Positions 17,439 to 25,881 of a DNA stretch of 64,000 bases are shown here, piece after piece (position 1 is the stretch's first letter; each line of letters opens with the position of its first letter). The stretch covers positions 682,001 through 746,000 of the forward strand of contig NZ_PCPT01000001.1 in assembly GCF_002975435.1 (NCBI RefSeq). Direction: 5' to 3'. The notes under the pieces were generated by a model that saw only the letters and a program-made list of their open reading frames with translations, was not told where the DNA came from and made no database searches. Source of the DNA: Arthrobacter sp. MYb227 (GTDB taxonomy: Bacteria; Actinomycetota; Actinomycetes; Actinomycetales; Micrococcaceae). Both the position numbers and the translations under genes were made by a program.

Positions 17439-19259
17439 GTGGCAATACAACAAGGACATGCACCCGAAAGCGGGGTGCCGACCCTACGACAGACGCTAAG
17501 CCGGCTGGGTCCCTTCGTTAGACCTATCCTGCCGCGGCTCAGCCTTGGCTTCCTCTGCGCACTGAGCGCTGGCATTATTGCCTTGACCATCCCGCAGGTT
17601 CTTGCCTGGCTGGTCAACAACGTGCTACATGCCGATGGACGCGGAAGCGATGTCTGGTTAGCAGTCGCACTTGTTGGTGGGCTGGGTATCCTCGAAGCTG
17701 TATTGGTGTTCCTGCGCCGCCAATTCGTCATCACTCCCGCGGCACGCTTGGAAACAGAGATGCGCGTGCGTTTCTACAACCACCTTCAGCAGTTACCCGT
17801 GGCTTTCCATGATCGTTGGGGCTCCGGCCAGCTACTGTCCCGCTCGATGTCAGACCTGAGCTTGCTGCGCCGTTGGCTGGCCTTCGGTGCATTGATGCTG
17901 ATCGTTGCTACCGTCACCGTCATAACCGGCCTGGTGTTGATGTTCTCAAGTAGCTGGATCCTAGGAACCATCTACCTAGTGGGGGCTATCCCCATCACCA
18001 TCCGGGCCTTCTATTTCCGCAATACCTTCCGCGCGGCCAGCCGTCTGAGCCAAGATCAGGCAGGAGACTTGGCAACCGCGGTCGAGGAATCCGTTCACGG
18101 AATTCGTGTCATCAAGGCCTTTGGCCGCGGCAAATACATGTACGACGGTTTCCAAAATCGGGCCAAACAATTACGTGACACAGAGATCGTCAAGGCTAGG
18201 ACACTTGGAAACTTCGTCTTCTTCGTCGTTTCAATCCCAGAAATTACCCTCGCCGCCGGCCTAGTAGCCGGGCTCTGGCTGACCGCACAAGGCCAGCTGA
18301 GCGTCGGCGCACTCGTTGCCTACTTCGCCACAGCAGCAGTCCTTGCCGGGCCCGTAGAGGGACTCGGGATGCTACTGGGTATGACACTGACAACTAAGAC
18401 CGCACTCGATAGACACTTTGAAGTGATGGATACCCCAAACACCATCGCTTCACCCGCCAACGCCCGCACACCCGAACAACCGCGCGGCCACCTGGAACTA
18501 CGCGATGTGCAATTCCGCTTCCCCGATGCCAAACCCGATAGCACCTCCATCTTGCAAAACATCAATTTGGATATTATCCCCGGCGAAACCATGGCGCTTG
18601 TGGGAATGACAGGTTCCGGAAAATCCACACTCCTGCACCTGATCCCCCGGCTCTACGAGGTCACCTCCGGCTCGGTACTTATCGATGGAATCGATACCCG
18701 TGAGTGGGATTTGACTGCCTTACGCCGTGAGGTAGCAGTCGCCTTTGAAGACACCATCCTTTTCTCCTCCTCCATCCGCGACAACGTCTTGCTCGGAGCC
18801 CCGGAGCTAACCGAGAAGGAAACCATCGCATTGCTCGATGAGGCAATCGATACGGCCCAGGCGGGCTTCGCCCGCGAGCTCCCCGACTCACTGGATACGG
18901 TGATTGGAGAAGAAGGCCTTTCCCTCTCCGGTGGACAGCGTCAACGCATCGCCTTGGCTCGTGCCATCGCCGCAAAACCACGGGTGCTGATACTTGATGA
19001 TCCGCTCTCGGCACTAGATGTACGCACCGAGGAAGCCGTGACCGAACGCTTACGCATCACCCTTGCCGGAACCACCACGCTGATTGTGGCTCACCGCCCC
19101 TCGACTGTGGCCCTGGCGGACCGCGTTGCCTTATTGCGCGAGGGAATCATTGATGATGTTGGAACACACTCGGAGCTATTAGAACGCAACGAGCATTACA
19201 GGTTTGTCATTGCAAGCCTTGAAGAAGAAAACGCCGACACCGTGATTCAGGGAGCGTAA
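17439..19259 (+). CDS. ABC exporter half-transporter with degenerate ATP site
   Basis: This 606-residue protein is one half of a heterodimeric ABC exporter. Six membrane helices fill about residues 20-310. The nucleotide-binding domain has Walker A GMTGSGKST, signature LSGGQRQRIALARA and H-loop LIVAHRPSTV. Its Walker B ends LILDDPLSALD, so the catalytic Glu is replaced by Asp. This is the pattern of the non-hydrolysing site in TM287/288, BmrC/D or LmrC/D type pairs. The GTG at 17439 is the start. The partner gene follows after five bases. The substrate (drug, peptide or lipid) cannot be told. Confidence 0.93.
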   Translation: MAIQQGHAPESGVPTLRQTLSRLGPFVRPILPRLSLGFLCALSAGIIALTIPQVLAWLVNNVLHADGRGSDVWLAVALVGGLGILEAVLVFLRRQFVITPAARLETEMRVRFYNHLQQLPVAFHDRWGSGQLLSRSMSDLSLLRRWLAFGALMLIVATVTVITGLVLMFSSSWILGTIYLVGAIPITIRAFYFRNTFRAASRLSQDQAGDLATAVEESVHGIRVIKAFGRGKYMYDGFQNRAKQLRDTEIVKARTLGNFVFFVVSIPEITLAAGLVAGLWLTAQGQLSVGALVAYFATAAVLAGPVEGLGMLLGMTLTTKTALDRHFEVMDTPNTIASPANARTPEQPRGHLELRDVQFRFPDAKPDSTSILQNINLDIIPGETMALVGMTGSGKSTLLHLIPRLYEVTSGSVLIDGIDTREWDLTALRREVAVAFEDTILFSSSIRDNVLLGAPELTEKETIALLDEAIDTAQAGFARELPDSLDTVIGEEGLSLSGGQRQRIALARAIAAKPRVLILDDPLSALDVRTEEAVTERLRITLAGTTTLIVAHRPSTVALADRVALLREGIIDDVGTHSELLERNEHYRFVIASLEEENADTVIQGA

Positions 19260-19264
19260 CGGAC

Positions 19265-21073
19265 ATGAGCCAAAATATGGGTGTGTCCAACGAAGACGCA
19301 ATCACTCTTTCCAAATCTGAGCGCACCCGAGTACGCGCCAGATCCTGGAAGCTTTTAGGCCAACTGGCCAGCAAGCAAAAGCCAATGCTTGCACTCACGG
19401 TGCTATTAGTTGTCATTTCCAATGCCGCAAGTGCTTCATTTCCGATCATCATTGCGTGGGCCATTGACTGGGGTCTGCCACAAGTTCAGCAGGGCAACTT
19501 TGTTGCCTTGGGCTACACCGGTGGCGTTTATCTGATCAGCGCCATTCTCGCCGGAAGCCTCATGGGCTGGTACATCCTCTGTACCGCCAAGATTTCTCAG
19601 GCAATGCTCTTAGACCTGCGCCTGCGCGTCTTTAGGCACACCCAACGTCTAAGTCTTGAATTCCACGAAAGCTACACCTCGGGGCGCATTATCTCGCGTC
19701 AAACCTCGGACTTAGAAACCTTGCGTGAGCTTTTAGACCAGGGCATCTCCCAACTGGTCTCTTCGTGTGTATTTGTTACCTTCACACTGATATCTATTTT
19801 TGTCCTTGATTGGAAAAGCGGGGCGGTGCTCATTCTGGCGCTGATCCCCATTTCCTTGCTCTTCAGGTGGTACCAGCGCCGCTCGGAAACCGTCTACCGT
19901 GAATCCCGTGTGGTCTCCGCACGGCTGATCGGTACCTTTGTGGAGACCATGACCGGTATCCGCGCGGTCAAGGCATTCCGCAAGGAAGCAGCAAACGATA
20001 CAAACTACGCAAACGTTGCCGGTGAATACCGCGACAACTCCATCCGTTCCATCAACCTGTTCGGAGTCTTGCAGCCGGGCTTAGTCCTGGTAGGTAACCT
20101 CAGCGTTGCAGCGGTACTTGCCTGGGGTGGTTTCCGTATTCTCGATGGCACCCTTGCCGTGGGTGTTCTTGTTGCTTTGCTCTTGGCTACCAAGCGGGTA
20201 TTCCAACCCGTTGAAAACATTGCCATGTTCTATTCATCCCTGCAGGCAGCAACCGCCGCCTTGGAAAAGGTCTCCGGGCTCTTGGAAGAAGAACCAACGG
20301 TCGTTGAACCCGCAACCCCACGTGCCCTCGGCAAGGTCACGGGCCATCTGGAATTCAAGGATGCCGTCTTTGGCTATGGAGACGGACCAATCGTCATGGA
20401 TAAGTTCGATCTAGATATTCCCGCTGGTCAAACCATTGCTGTGGTTGGCCAAACGGGTGCCGGAAAATCGACGCTTGCCAAACTCATCGCCAGATTCTAT
20501 GACTTACGCTCCGGAACACTCACCCTTGATTCGGTACCCATTAACCAGCTGGCAAATGATGATCTACGGCGCCACATTGTGATGGTCACCCAAGAATCCT
20601 TCTTGTTCTCCGGGACCGTTGCCGAAAACATTGCCTTGGGTAAGCCCGGGGCCAGTATCGAAGAAATCATTCTTGCAGCTCGCGCGGTGGGTGCCCACGA
20701 ATTTATTCAGGCGCTTCCCGATGGCTATGAGACAGATGTTAATAAGCGTGGTGGGCGCGTCTCTGCCGGACAACGTCAGTTAATTTCCTTTGCGCGTGCT
20801 TTCCTTGCCGACCCAGCCGTGCTGATCCTCGATGAGGCAACAAGTTCACTTGATATCCCCTCCGAACGCGCTGTTCAGCGCGGTTTGCAAACGCTCTTGG
20901 GTAACCGCACGGCATTGATCATTGCACACCGTCTTTCCACGGTGCAGATCGCCGATAGGGTGCTCGTGGTTCACGACGGCAATGTTGTTGAAGATGGTAG
21001 CCCTGCACAGCTGATCGGTGCCGAAGGCCGGTTTGCCGCATTACACAAGGCATGGCGTGACTCAATGGTCTAA
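19265..21073 (+). CDS. ABC exporter half-transporter, catalytically complete partner
   Basis: This 602-residue protein has six membrane helices followed by an ATPase domain with Walker A GQTGAGKST, canonical Walker B LILDEATSSLD and H-loop LIIAHRLSTV. Its signature motif is altered to VSAGQRQ. It therefore supplies the competent Walker A/B, while the signature of the upstream partner completes the active site; its own altered signature faces the degenerate site. The gene follows its partner after five bases and ends at a hairpin shared with the convergent purC. Confidence 0.93.
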   Translation: MSQNMGVSNEDAITLSKSERTRVRARSWKLLGQLASKQKPMLALTVLLVVISNAASASFPIIIAWAIDWGLPQVQQGNFVALGYTGGVYLISAILAGSLMGWYILCTAKISQAMLLDLRLRVFRHTQRLSLEFHESYTSGRIISRQTSDLETLRELLDQGISQLVSSCVFVTFTLISIFVLDWKSGAVLILALIPISLLFRWYQRRSETVYRESRVVSARLIGTFVETMTGIRAVKAFRKEAANDTNYANVAGEYRDNSIRSINLFGVLQPGLVLVGNLSVAAVLAWGGFRILDGTLAVGVLVALLLATKRVFQPVENIAMFYSSLQAATAALEKVSGLLEEEPTVVEPATPRALGKVTGHLEFKDAVFGYGDGPIVMDKFDLDIPAGQTIAVVGQTGAGKSTLAKLIARFYDLRSGTLTLDSVPINQLANDDLRRHIVMVTQESFLFSGTVAENIALGKPGASIEEIILAARAVGAHEFIQALPDGYETDVNKRGGRVSAGQRQLISFARAFLADPAVLILDEATSSLDIPSERAVQRGLQTLLGNRTALIIAHRLSTVQIADRVLVVHDGNVVEDGSPAQLIGAEGRFAALHKAWRDSMV

Positions 21074-21103
21074 GCCCCAGCGAACTCAAAATTCCGAATG
21101 ATA

Positions 21104-21148
21104 CAAAAATACCCTGTAATGATATTCAATCATCACAGGGTATTTTTG
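21104..21148. terminator. Bidirectional terminator between ABC exporter and purC
   Basis: A perfect 14-bp stem, CAAAAATACCCTGT with ACAGGGTATTTTTG, encloses an inner ATGAT/ATCAT stem. T-runs and A-runs on both sides fit intrinsic termination in both directions. Confidence 0.9.
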
Positions 21149-21162
21149 TGAGCCGCAGTTCT

Positions 21163-22068
21163 TTAGGCAGTAAAGTTCAGGCCCGTCAGACGCTCGTATG
21201 CTTCAATGTAACGTTCACGGGTACGTTCAATGATCTCTGCCGGTAAGGCCGGTGGTTCTTCCCCGGAGTTCTTATCCCAACCAGACTCGGCGCTGGTGAG
21301 CCAGTCGCGTACATACTGCTTATCGAAGGACGGCTGTGCCTGACCCGGTGCATAAGTTTCGGCATCCCAGAAACGTGAAGAATCCGGAGTCAGCACCTCA
21401 TCACCCAAGGTGATCTCACCGTTGGAGCCATCAATACCAAACTCAACCTTGGTATCGGCAAGAATAATGCCACGGGTACGAGCAATTTCTTCGGCACGGA
21501 GGTATAGGCCAAGGGTGATATCACGCAGATCGGCGGCCTGCTGGCCACCAATGCGTGCAGCAGTTTCTTCGAACGTGATGTTCTCATCGTGTTCGCCGAC
21601 CTCAGCCTTGGCCGAAGGGGTAAAGATTGCCGGATCCAGTTTGGATCCATCAACCATGCCACCGGGCAATGGAAGGGCACAGACCGTCTGGCTGACCTTG
21701 TACTCGGCAAGACCCGAACCCGTCAGGTAACCCCGGGCGATGCATTCGATGGGGAACATATCAAGCTTCTTGCACACCATGGCCCGGCCAGCAACGGCTT
21801 CCGGAACATCGGTGGAGATCACGTGGTTAGGAATCTCAGCAAGCTGTTCAAACCACCACAGGCTCAACTGGGTTAGAACTTTGCCCTTATCCGGAATCTC
21901 TGACGTCAGCACAAAGTCAAAGGCGCTAATCCGGTCCGAGGCGACAACTAGCACACGGTCGGTCTCCTCAAATGAGGAACCTTCCGGAACATACAGGTCG
22001 CGTACCTTGCCCGAATAGAAGTGGGTCCAGCCCTCAAGCTCTAGGGTTTCGGTTTGCAAACCTGACAT
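21163..22068 (-). CDS. purC: Phosphoribosylaminoimidazole-succinocarboxamide synthase (SAICAR synthetase)
   Basis: This 301-residue enzyme joins CAIR and aspartate in purine synthesis. The signature FYSGKVRDLYVPEGS sits near the N-terminus, and KLDMFPIECIARGYLTGSGL and ADTKVEFGID are typical substrate- and metal-binding stretches. The ATG at 22068 abuts the purD stop, so both are translated from one message. The order purD-purC, with purF-purM further along on the other strand, is usual in Actinobacteria. Confidence 0.97.
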   Translation of the reverse strand: MSGLQTETLELEGWTHFYSGKVRDLYVPEGSSFEETDRVLVVASDRISAFDFVLTSEIPDKGKVLTQLSLWWFEQLAEIPNHVISTDVPEAVAGRAMVCKKLDMFPIECIARGYLTGSGLAEYKVSQTVCALPLPGGMVDGSKLDPAIFTPSAKAEVGEHDENITFEETAARIGGQQAADLRDITLGLYLRAEEIARTRGIILADTKVEFGIDGSNGEITLGDEVLTPDSSRFWDAETYAPGQAQPSFDKQYVRDWLTSAESGWDKNSGEEPPALPAEIIERTRERYIEAYERLTGLNFTA

Positions 22069-23355
22069 TTACTTAGTTCCTTCCGAGACGGTGATCAGGC
22101 CGTTAGCGGCCTTCAAAGCAATATCTGTGCGGTGCTGGGCACCATCCCAGGAGATTGCGGCAACACCGGCATATGCTTTATCGCGCGCGGCGTGTAGGTC
22201 CGTACCCAAACCAACAACGGCAAGCACGCGGCCACCTGCGACGATGACCTCACCAGCCTCATTCGTTGAGGTGCCCGCGTGAAGAACTGAAACATCCTCG
22301 AGTGCTTCGGCCGTTTCAATGCCCACAATGGTTGCGCCCTTAATGGGGTCTTCCGGGTAGTTCTCTGCGGCCATGACAACACCAACAGCCGTCTCTGGAC
22401 GCCAGTGCAGCTGCTCTGCATCATCGAGTTCGCCCTTAGCGGCAGCCAAAAGCAGGGCACCTAGTGGGGTCTTCAGGCGTGCAAGCACTGCCTGGGTTTC
22501 CGGGTCACCGAAGCGTGCATTGAATTCGATCACGCGAATACCGCGGGTGGTGATGGCAAGCCCGCAGTAGAGCACACCGGTGAATGGGGTGCCACGGGAT
22601 TCCATGTCACGCAGCGTTGGGTAGGCAACGCGTTCCATGACCTCGTCCACGAAGCCTGCCGGTAGCCATGGCAGCGGCGAGTAAGCACCCATGCCACCGG
22701 TGTTCGGTCCTTCGTCGTTGTCGAAGATGCGCTTGAAGTCTTGGGCCGGGGCTAACGGAACCGCGTGGGTGCCATCGCAAATAACAAAGAGGGAAACTTC
22801 CGGGCCGTCAAGGAATTCCTCGATGACCACGGTGCCGCCTGCCTCGAAGCAGGTCTCGGCGTGGGCAAGTGCCTCGGCGCGGTCATGAGTGACGACAACG
22901 CCCTTGCCCGCGGCAAGACCATCATCCTTCACCACATAGGGAGCGCCAAATGCATCAAGGGCATCTGCTGCTTCGGCAGTGTTAGTGGCAACCCGTGCCA
23001 TGGCCGTGGGAACGCCGGCTTCCGCCATCACGTTCTTGGCGAAGGCCTTCGAGGCCTCAAGCTGGGCTGCCGCCTTGGTAGGACCAAAGACAGGGATCGA
23101 TGCACCAATCAGCGCGTCTGAAACACCCGCTGCCAACGGCGCCTCGGGGCCAACAACAACTAGATCCGAACCCAGTTCACGAGCCAGCCCCAGCACTGCT
23201 GCGGGGTCTTGAGCATCGATTTGATGAGTTGTTACATCGCGCGATATTCCGGCATTACCCGGTGCGCAATGTAAGTCGGTGACGTAGGGGTCCGCAGCTA
23301 GTGCGCGGATCAGTGCATGTTCGCGGCCGCCGGGGCCAATAACCAGTACCTTCAC
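22069..23355 (-). CDS. purD: Phosphoribosylamine-glycine ligase (GAR synthetase)
   Basis: This 428-residue ATP-grasp enzyme ligates glycine to phosphoribosylamine. It begins MKVLVIGPGGREHALIRAL, has the ATP-grasp lid VKDDGLAAGKGVVV (about residues 140-153), and the family signature RFGDPETQAVL near 285. It is upstream of purC without a gap. Only a short region separates its start from the divergent methyltransferase gene. Confidence 0.97.
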   Translation of the reverse strand: MKVLVIGPGGREHALIRALAADPYVTDLHCAPGNAGISRDVTTHQIDAQDPAAVLGLARELGSDLVVVGPEAPLAAGVSDALIGASIPVFGPTKAAAQLEASKAFAKNVMAEAGVPTAMARVATNTAEAADALDAFGAPYVVKDDGLAAGKGVVVTHDRAEALAHAETCFEAGGTVVIEEFLDGPEVSLFVICDGTHAVPLAPAQDFKRIFDNDEGPNTGGMGAYSPLPWLPAGFVDEVMERVAYPTLRDMESRGTPFTGVLYCGLAITTRGIRVIEFNARFGDPETQAVLARLKTPLGALLLAAAKGELDDAEQLHWRPETAVGVVMAAENYPEDPIKGATIVGIETAEALEDVSVLHAGTSTNEAGEVIVAGGRVLAVVGLGTDLHAARDKAYAGVAAISWDGAQHRTDIALKAANGLITVSEGTK

Positions 23356-23465
23356 GAGGCTTAAGCCTACCGGTTATCTACGCGCCATGGCTTCGCATAC
23401 GTATTAGGTACGACTCATTACTCATGGCTTTCCCATGCTTTGCTCTTCGGTTCTATGCTCAAAGC

Positions 23466-24080
23466 ATGAGTGAAGAGACCCTCTGGCAAAAACAATCCCG
23501 CAATAACCCGCAACAAGCCAAGAATTACATTCAGGCCTTCGCCACCTTAAGGACCGCGGGCAAAGACCTGCACGGTGAGGCCCGCTTTGTAGATGCCTTG
23601 CTTCAACGCAACGCACGTGTTCTTGATGCGGGGTGTGGCACCGGACGCGTGGGCGGCGAACTTGCCCGGCGCTCTCATCGTGTCACTGGTATTGATCTTG
23701 ATGTTGAACTATTGACCCAGGCGCGCGAGGATTTTCCGGATAGCCGCTGGGTACACCAGGACCTTTCCACCTTCGAACTCAATGACAACGATCTTGAGCC
23801 CGAAGTATTCGAGGCAATCATCTGTACCGGCAATGTACTGCCCTTCCTGGCTCCGGGAACTTCCGAAGCTGTAGTGCAAAACCTCGCAAGGCACCTAGCT
23901 GAGGATGGGCGCCTCGTGATCGGGTTTTCTTTGGAAAAGACTTACTCTCTGATCCAATTTGAGAAAGACCTCGAAGCCGCACAGCTTGGTTTCGTTGCAC
24001 GCTTTTCCACCTGGGATATGCGGGAGTTCAGCGAAGACTCGGATTTCATTGTTGCTTTGCTGAGCCGCAACGCACACTAA
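23466..24080 (+). CDS. SAM-dependent methyltransferase (class I)
   Basis: This 204-residue protein carries the SAM-binding motif VLDAGCGTGRVGGELARR (motif I) and TGIDLDVELL (motif II). ICTGNVLPFLAPGT forms the post-I/IV region. The substrate is unknown. The start is ATG 23466; a longer frame from 23424 has no sensible N-terminus. It is divergent from purD and followed after nine bases by the asparaginase gene. Confidence 0.85.
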   Translation: MSEETLWQKQSRNNPQQAKNYIQAFATLRTAGKDLHGEARFVDALLQRNARVLDAGCGTGRVGGELARRSHRVTGIDLDVELLTQAREDFPDSRWVHQDLSTFELNDNDLEPEVFEAIICTGNVLPFLAPGTSEAVVQNLARHLAEDGRLVIGFSLEKTYSLIQFEKDLEAAQLGFVARFSTWDMREFSEDSDFIVALLSRNAH

Positions 24081-24089
24081 GCTGAGTAA

Positions 24090-25094
24090 ATGCCCGAAAC
24101 TTTACTTGCTTCCCAGACCGTGGACCTGATTGTTGTTGAACGCAATGGCTTCATCGAGTCAAGACACCGAGGTGCCGCGGTCGTCGTTAACGCTGACGGG
24201 CAAATCCTTACAGCGTTAGGGGATGCGCAAGGGCTCATCTACCCGCGCTCCACGCTTAAGCCGTTCCAGGCTCTTGCCTCGATGCAAAGCGGTGTTCCTT
24301 TACGTGGAGCGGAAGTGGCGTTGGCAAGTGCCAGCCATATTGGCAGCCAGGAGCATCTTGATATTGCCGCCGCAATGCTGGCCAAGGCGGGTTTGAGTGA
24401 AGCAGATTTGCGTTGCCCCACCGCGTGGCCGGCACATGAAGAGACCTATCACGCAATGATCCGCAAGGGTGAGCCAAAGTCACGACTCGCGTTTAACTGT
24501 TCGGGCAAGCACGCAGCATTCTTGTGGGCCTGCACGGAAAATGGTTGGGACACCGAAAGCTACCTTTCGCCCGAGCACCCGCTCCAGAAGCGAGTCATTG
24601 AGATTGTTGAGGAGTACTCGGGCGAAAAGATTTCTCATCTAGGCGTCGATGGGTGTGGGGCACCGGTACCCGTGATTTCTTTGGTGGGGTTGGCGCGCGC
24701 CGTTTCCAAGCTGGCCCTTTGCCCCGGCAATAAGAATTCAAACGCGCGGGCCACCACCATTGCCACGGCCATGCTTGACTACCCCTGGGCGGTTCAGGGT
24801 CACGGCCTGCCAAACACTGTAGTAATGGAAGATGTGGGTGTCATTGCCAAGCTTGGTGCCGAGGGCGTCCTGGTTCTTGGGGCACCCAATGGAACAGCGG
24901 TCGCCATTAAGATGCTCGATGGATCGGGGCGCGGCGCGGACCTTCTGGGCCTCACCCTTTTGGCACACACCGGAGCGCTTAGCACCGAACAGCTCGAAGC
25001 GATCCTGAGCAAAATTTCGCGTCCGATCTTGGGCGGTGGGGTGCCCGTCGGTTCGGTTCGCCTCTCCTCTACAGTGATGGATCTGCTGGATTAG
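24090..25094 (+). CDS. L-asparaginase II family protein (Rhizobium AnsA type)
   Basis: This 334-residue protein matches the Asparaginase_II family (PF06089), unrelated to the E. coli enzymes. Recognisable stretches are HRGAAVVVNADGQIL, IYPRSTLKPFQALA, FNCSGKHAAFLWAC and LGVDGCGAPVPVISL, the last two with conserved Ser-Lys and Cys residues. It likely hydrolyses asparagine to aspartate and ammonia in the cytoplasm; no signal peptide is seen. It follows the methyltransferase gene and precedes the sterol-carrier-like gene by 12 bases. Confidence 0.88.
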   Translation: MPETLLASQTVDLIVVERNGFIESRHRGAAVVVNADGQILTALGDAQGLIYPRSTLKPFQALASMQSGVPLRGAEVALASASHIGSQEHLDIAAAMLAKAGLSEADLRCPTAWPAHEETYHAMIRKGEPKSRLAFNCSGKHAAFLWACTENGWDTESYLSPEHPLQKRVIEIVEEYSGEKISHLGVDGCGAPVPVISLVGLARAVSKLALCPGNKNSNARATTIATAMLDYPWAVQGHGLPNTVVMEDVGVIAKLGAEGVLVLGAPNGTAVAIKMLDGSGRGADLLGLTLLAHTGALSTEQLEAILSKISRPILGGGVPVGSVRLSSTVMDLLD

Positions 25095-25106
25095 GACCCG
25101 ACTCTC

Positions 25107-25484
25107 ATGGCCATCAAAAGACGCATTAATCCCACAGAGGGACACACAGCCTTAAAACGCTGGATGATCGCCTACGAGCAGGACCCCTCCGAAGTGTTGC
25201 CCCGCCCGGTGCTCGCCATGGCGGTGCGATACTCGCTCGAGGAACTGGCAAGCCGAGCCGAAGGTAACTCGGTGGAGGTACGGGTTCCTCCCTTTGGGGT
25301 CACCCAATGCATTGCCGGCCCGCGGCATACCCGCGGCACTCCCCCGAACGTTATTGAGCTGCCTGCGGAAATCTGGCTGACCTTGGTGAGTGGAAAAATT
25401 TCTTGGGAAGCCGCGCTCGCCACGGGAAAGGTCACCGCGTCGGGGCTCCGGGCAGACCTGTCCGCGCAGTTGCCGCTGGTTTAG
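25107..25484 (+). CDS. Sterol carrier family protein (SCP-like, near purF)
   Basis: This 125-residue protein starts MAIKRRINPTEGHTALKRW and contains RVPPFGVTQCIAGPRHTRGT and WLTLVSGKISWEAALATGKV. The latter resembles the C-terminal SCP2-like core, and this small family regularly lies beside purF in Actinobacteria (compare Rv0807). The role is unknown. No membrane segment or signal peptide is visible. Confidence 0.8.
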   Translation: MAIKRRINPTEGHTALKRWMIAYEQDPSEVLPRPVLAMAVRYSLEELASRAEGNSVEVRVPPFGVTQCIAGPRHTRGTPPNVIELPAEIWLTLVSGKISWEAALATGKVTASGLRADLSAQLPLV

Positions 25485-25497
25485 TACCCTTGAGGGT

Positions 25498-25824
25498 ATG
25501 GAACCGATGCAGCAACCAGCAGAACCCACACCCACACCCCAAAGCCCACAGAACATTGAGGTGGTGGTTCATTCATCCCCGAAGTTCTGGCCTTTCATGG
25601 GTGTTGGTGCAGCAATCGGCATCATCATCGGGGTTCTCTCGGCCTTCATGGGCCCGGAACAAGCCGAATTCACTCGAGGCTCGGTGGCCGGTTTCCTTGG
25701 CGTAGCGTTCGCCGTCGTTGGTGTCTTGCTTGCGGGAATCATCTTCCTCATTGTGGATCGCGTCACCCTCAAGCGTGGCCGTCGCGGCCTCGCCACCCCG
25801 ACGGGTGACTCAGAACACGCCTAG
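25498..25824 (+). CDS. Small two-helix membrane protein
   Basis: This 108-residue protein has a Pro/Gln-rich N-terminus, then two hydrophobic helices (about 35-57 and 67-90) joined by a short acidic loop. The end is basic, with RVTLKRGRRGL. The ATG at 25498 begins MEPMQQPAEP. It lies between the sterol-carrier-like gene and purF. I do not recognise a named family, though similar small proteins are frequent at this locus. Confidence 0.75.
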   Translation: MEPMQQPAEPTPTPQSPQNIEVVVHSSPKFWPFMGVGAAIGIIIGVLSAFMGPEQAEFTRGSVAGFLGVAFAVVGVLLAGIIFLIVDRVTLKRGRRGLATPTGDSEHA

Positions 25825-25881
25825 AAGCATGTCTTTGAGCGCACTTCACGCTCTTGAAGACCCTTGGACCATGAGAGAATA

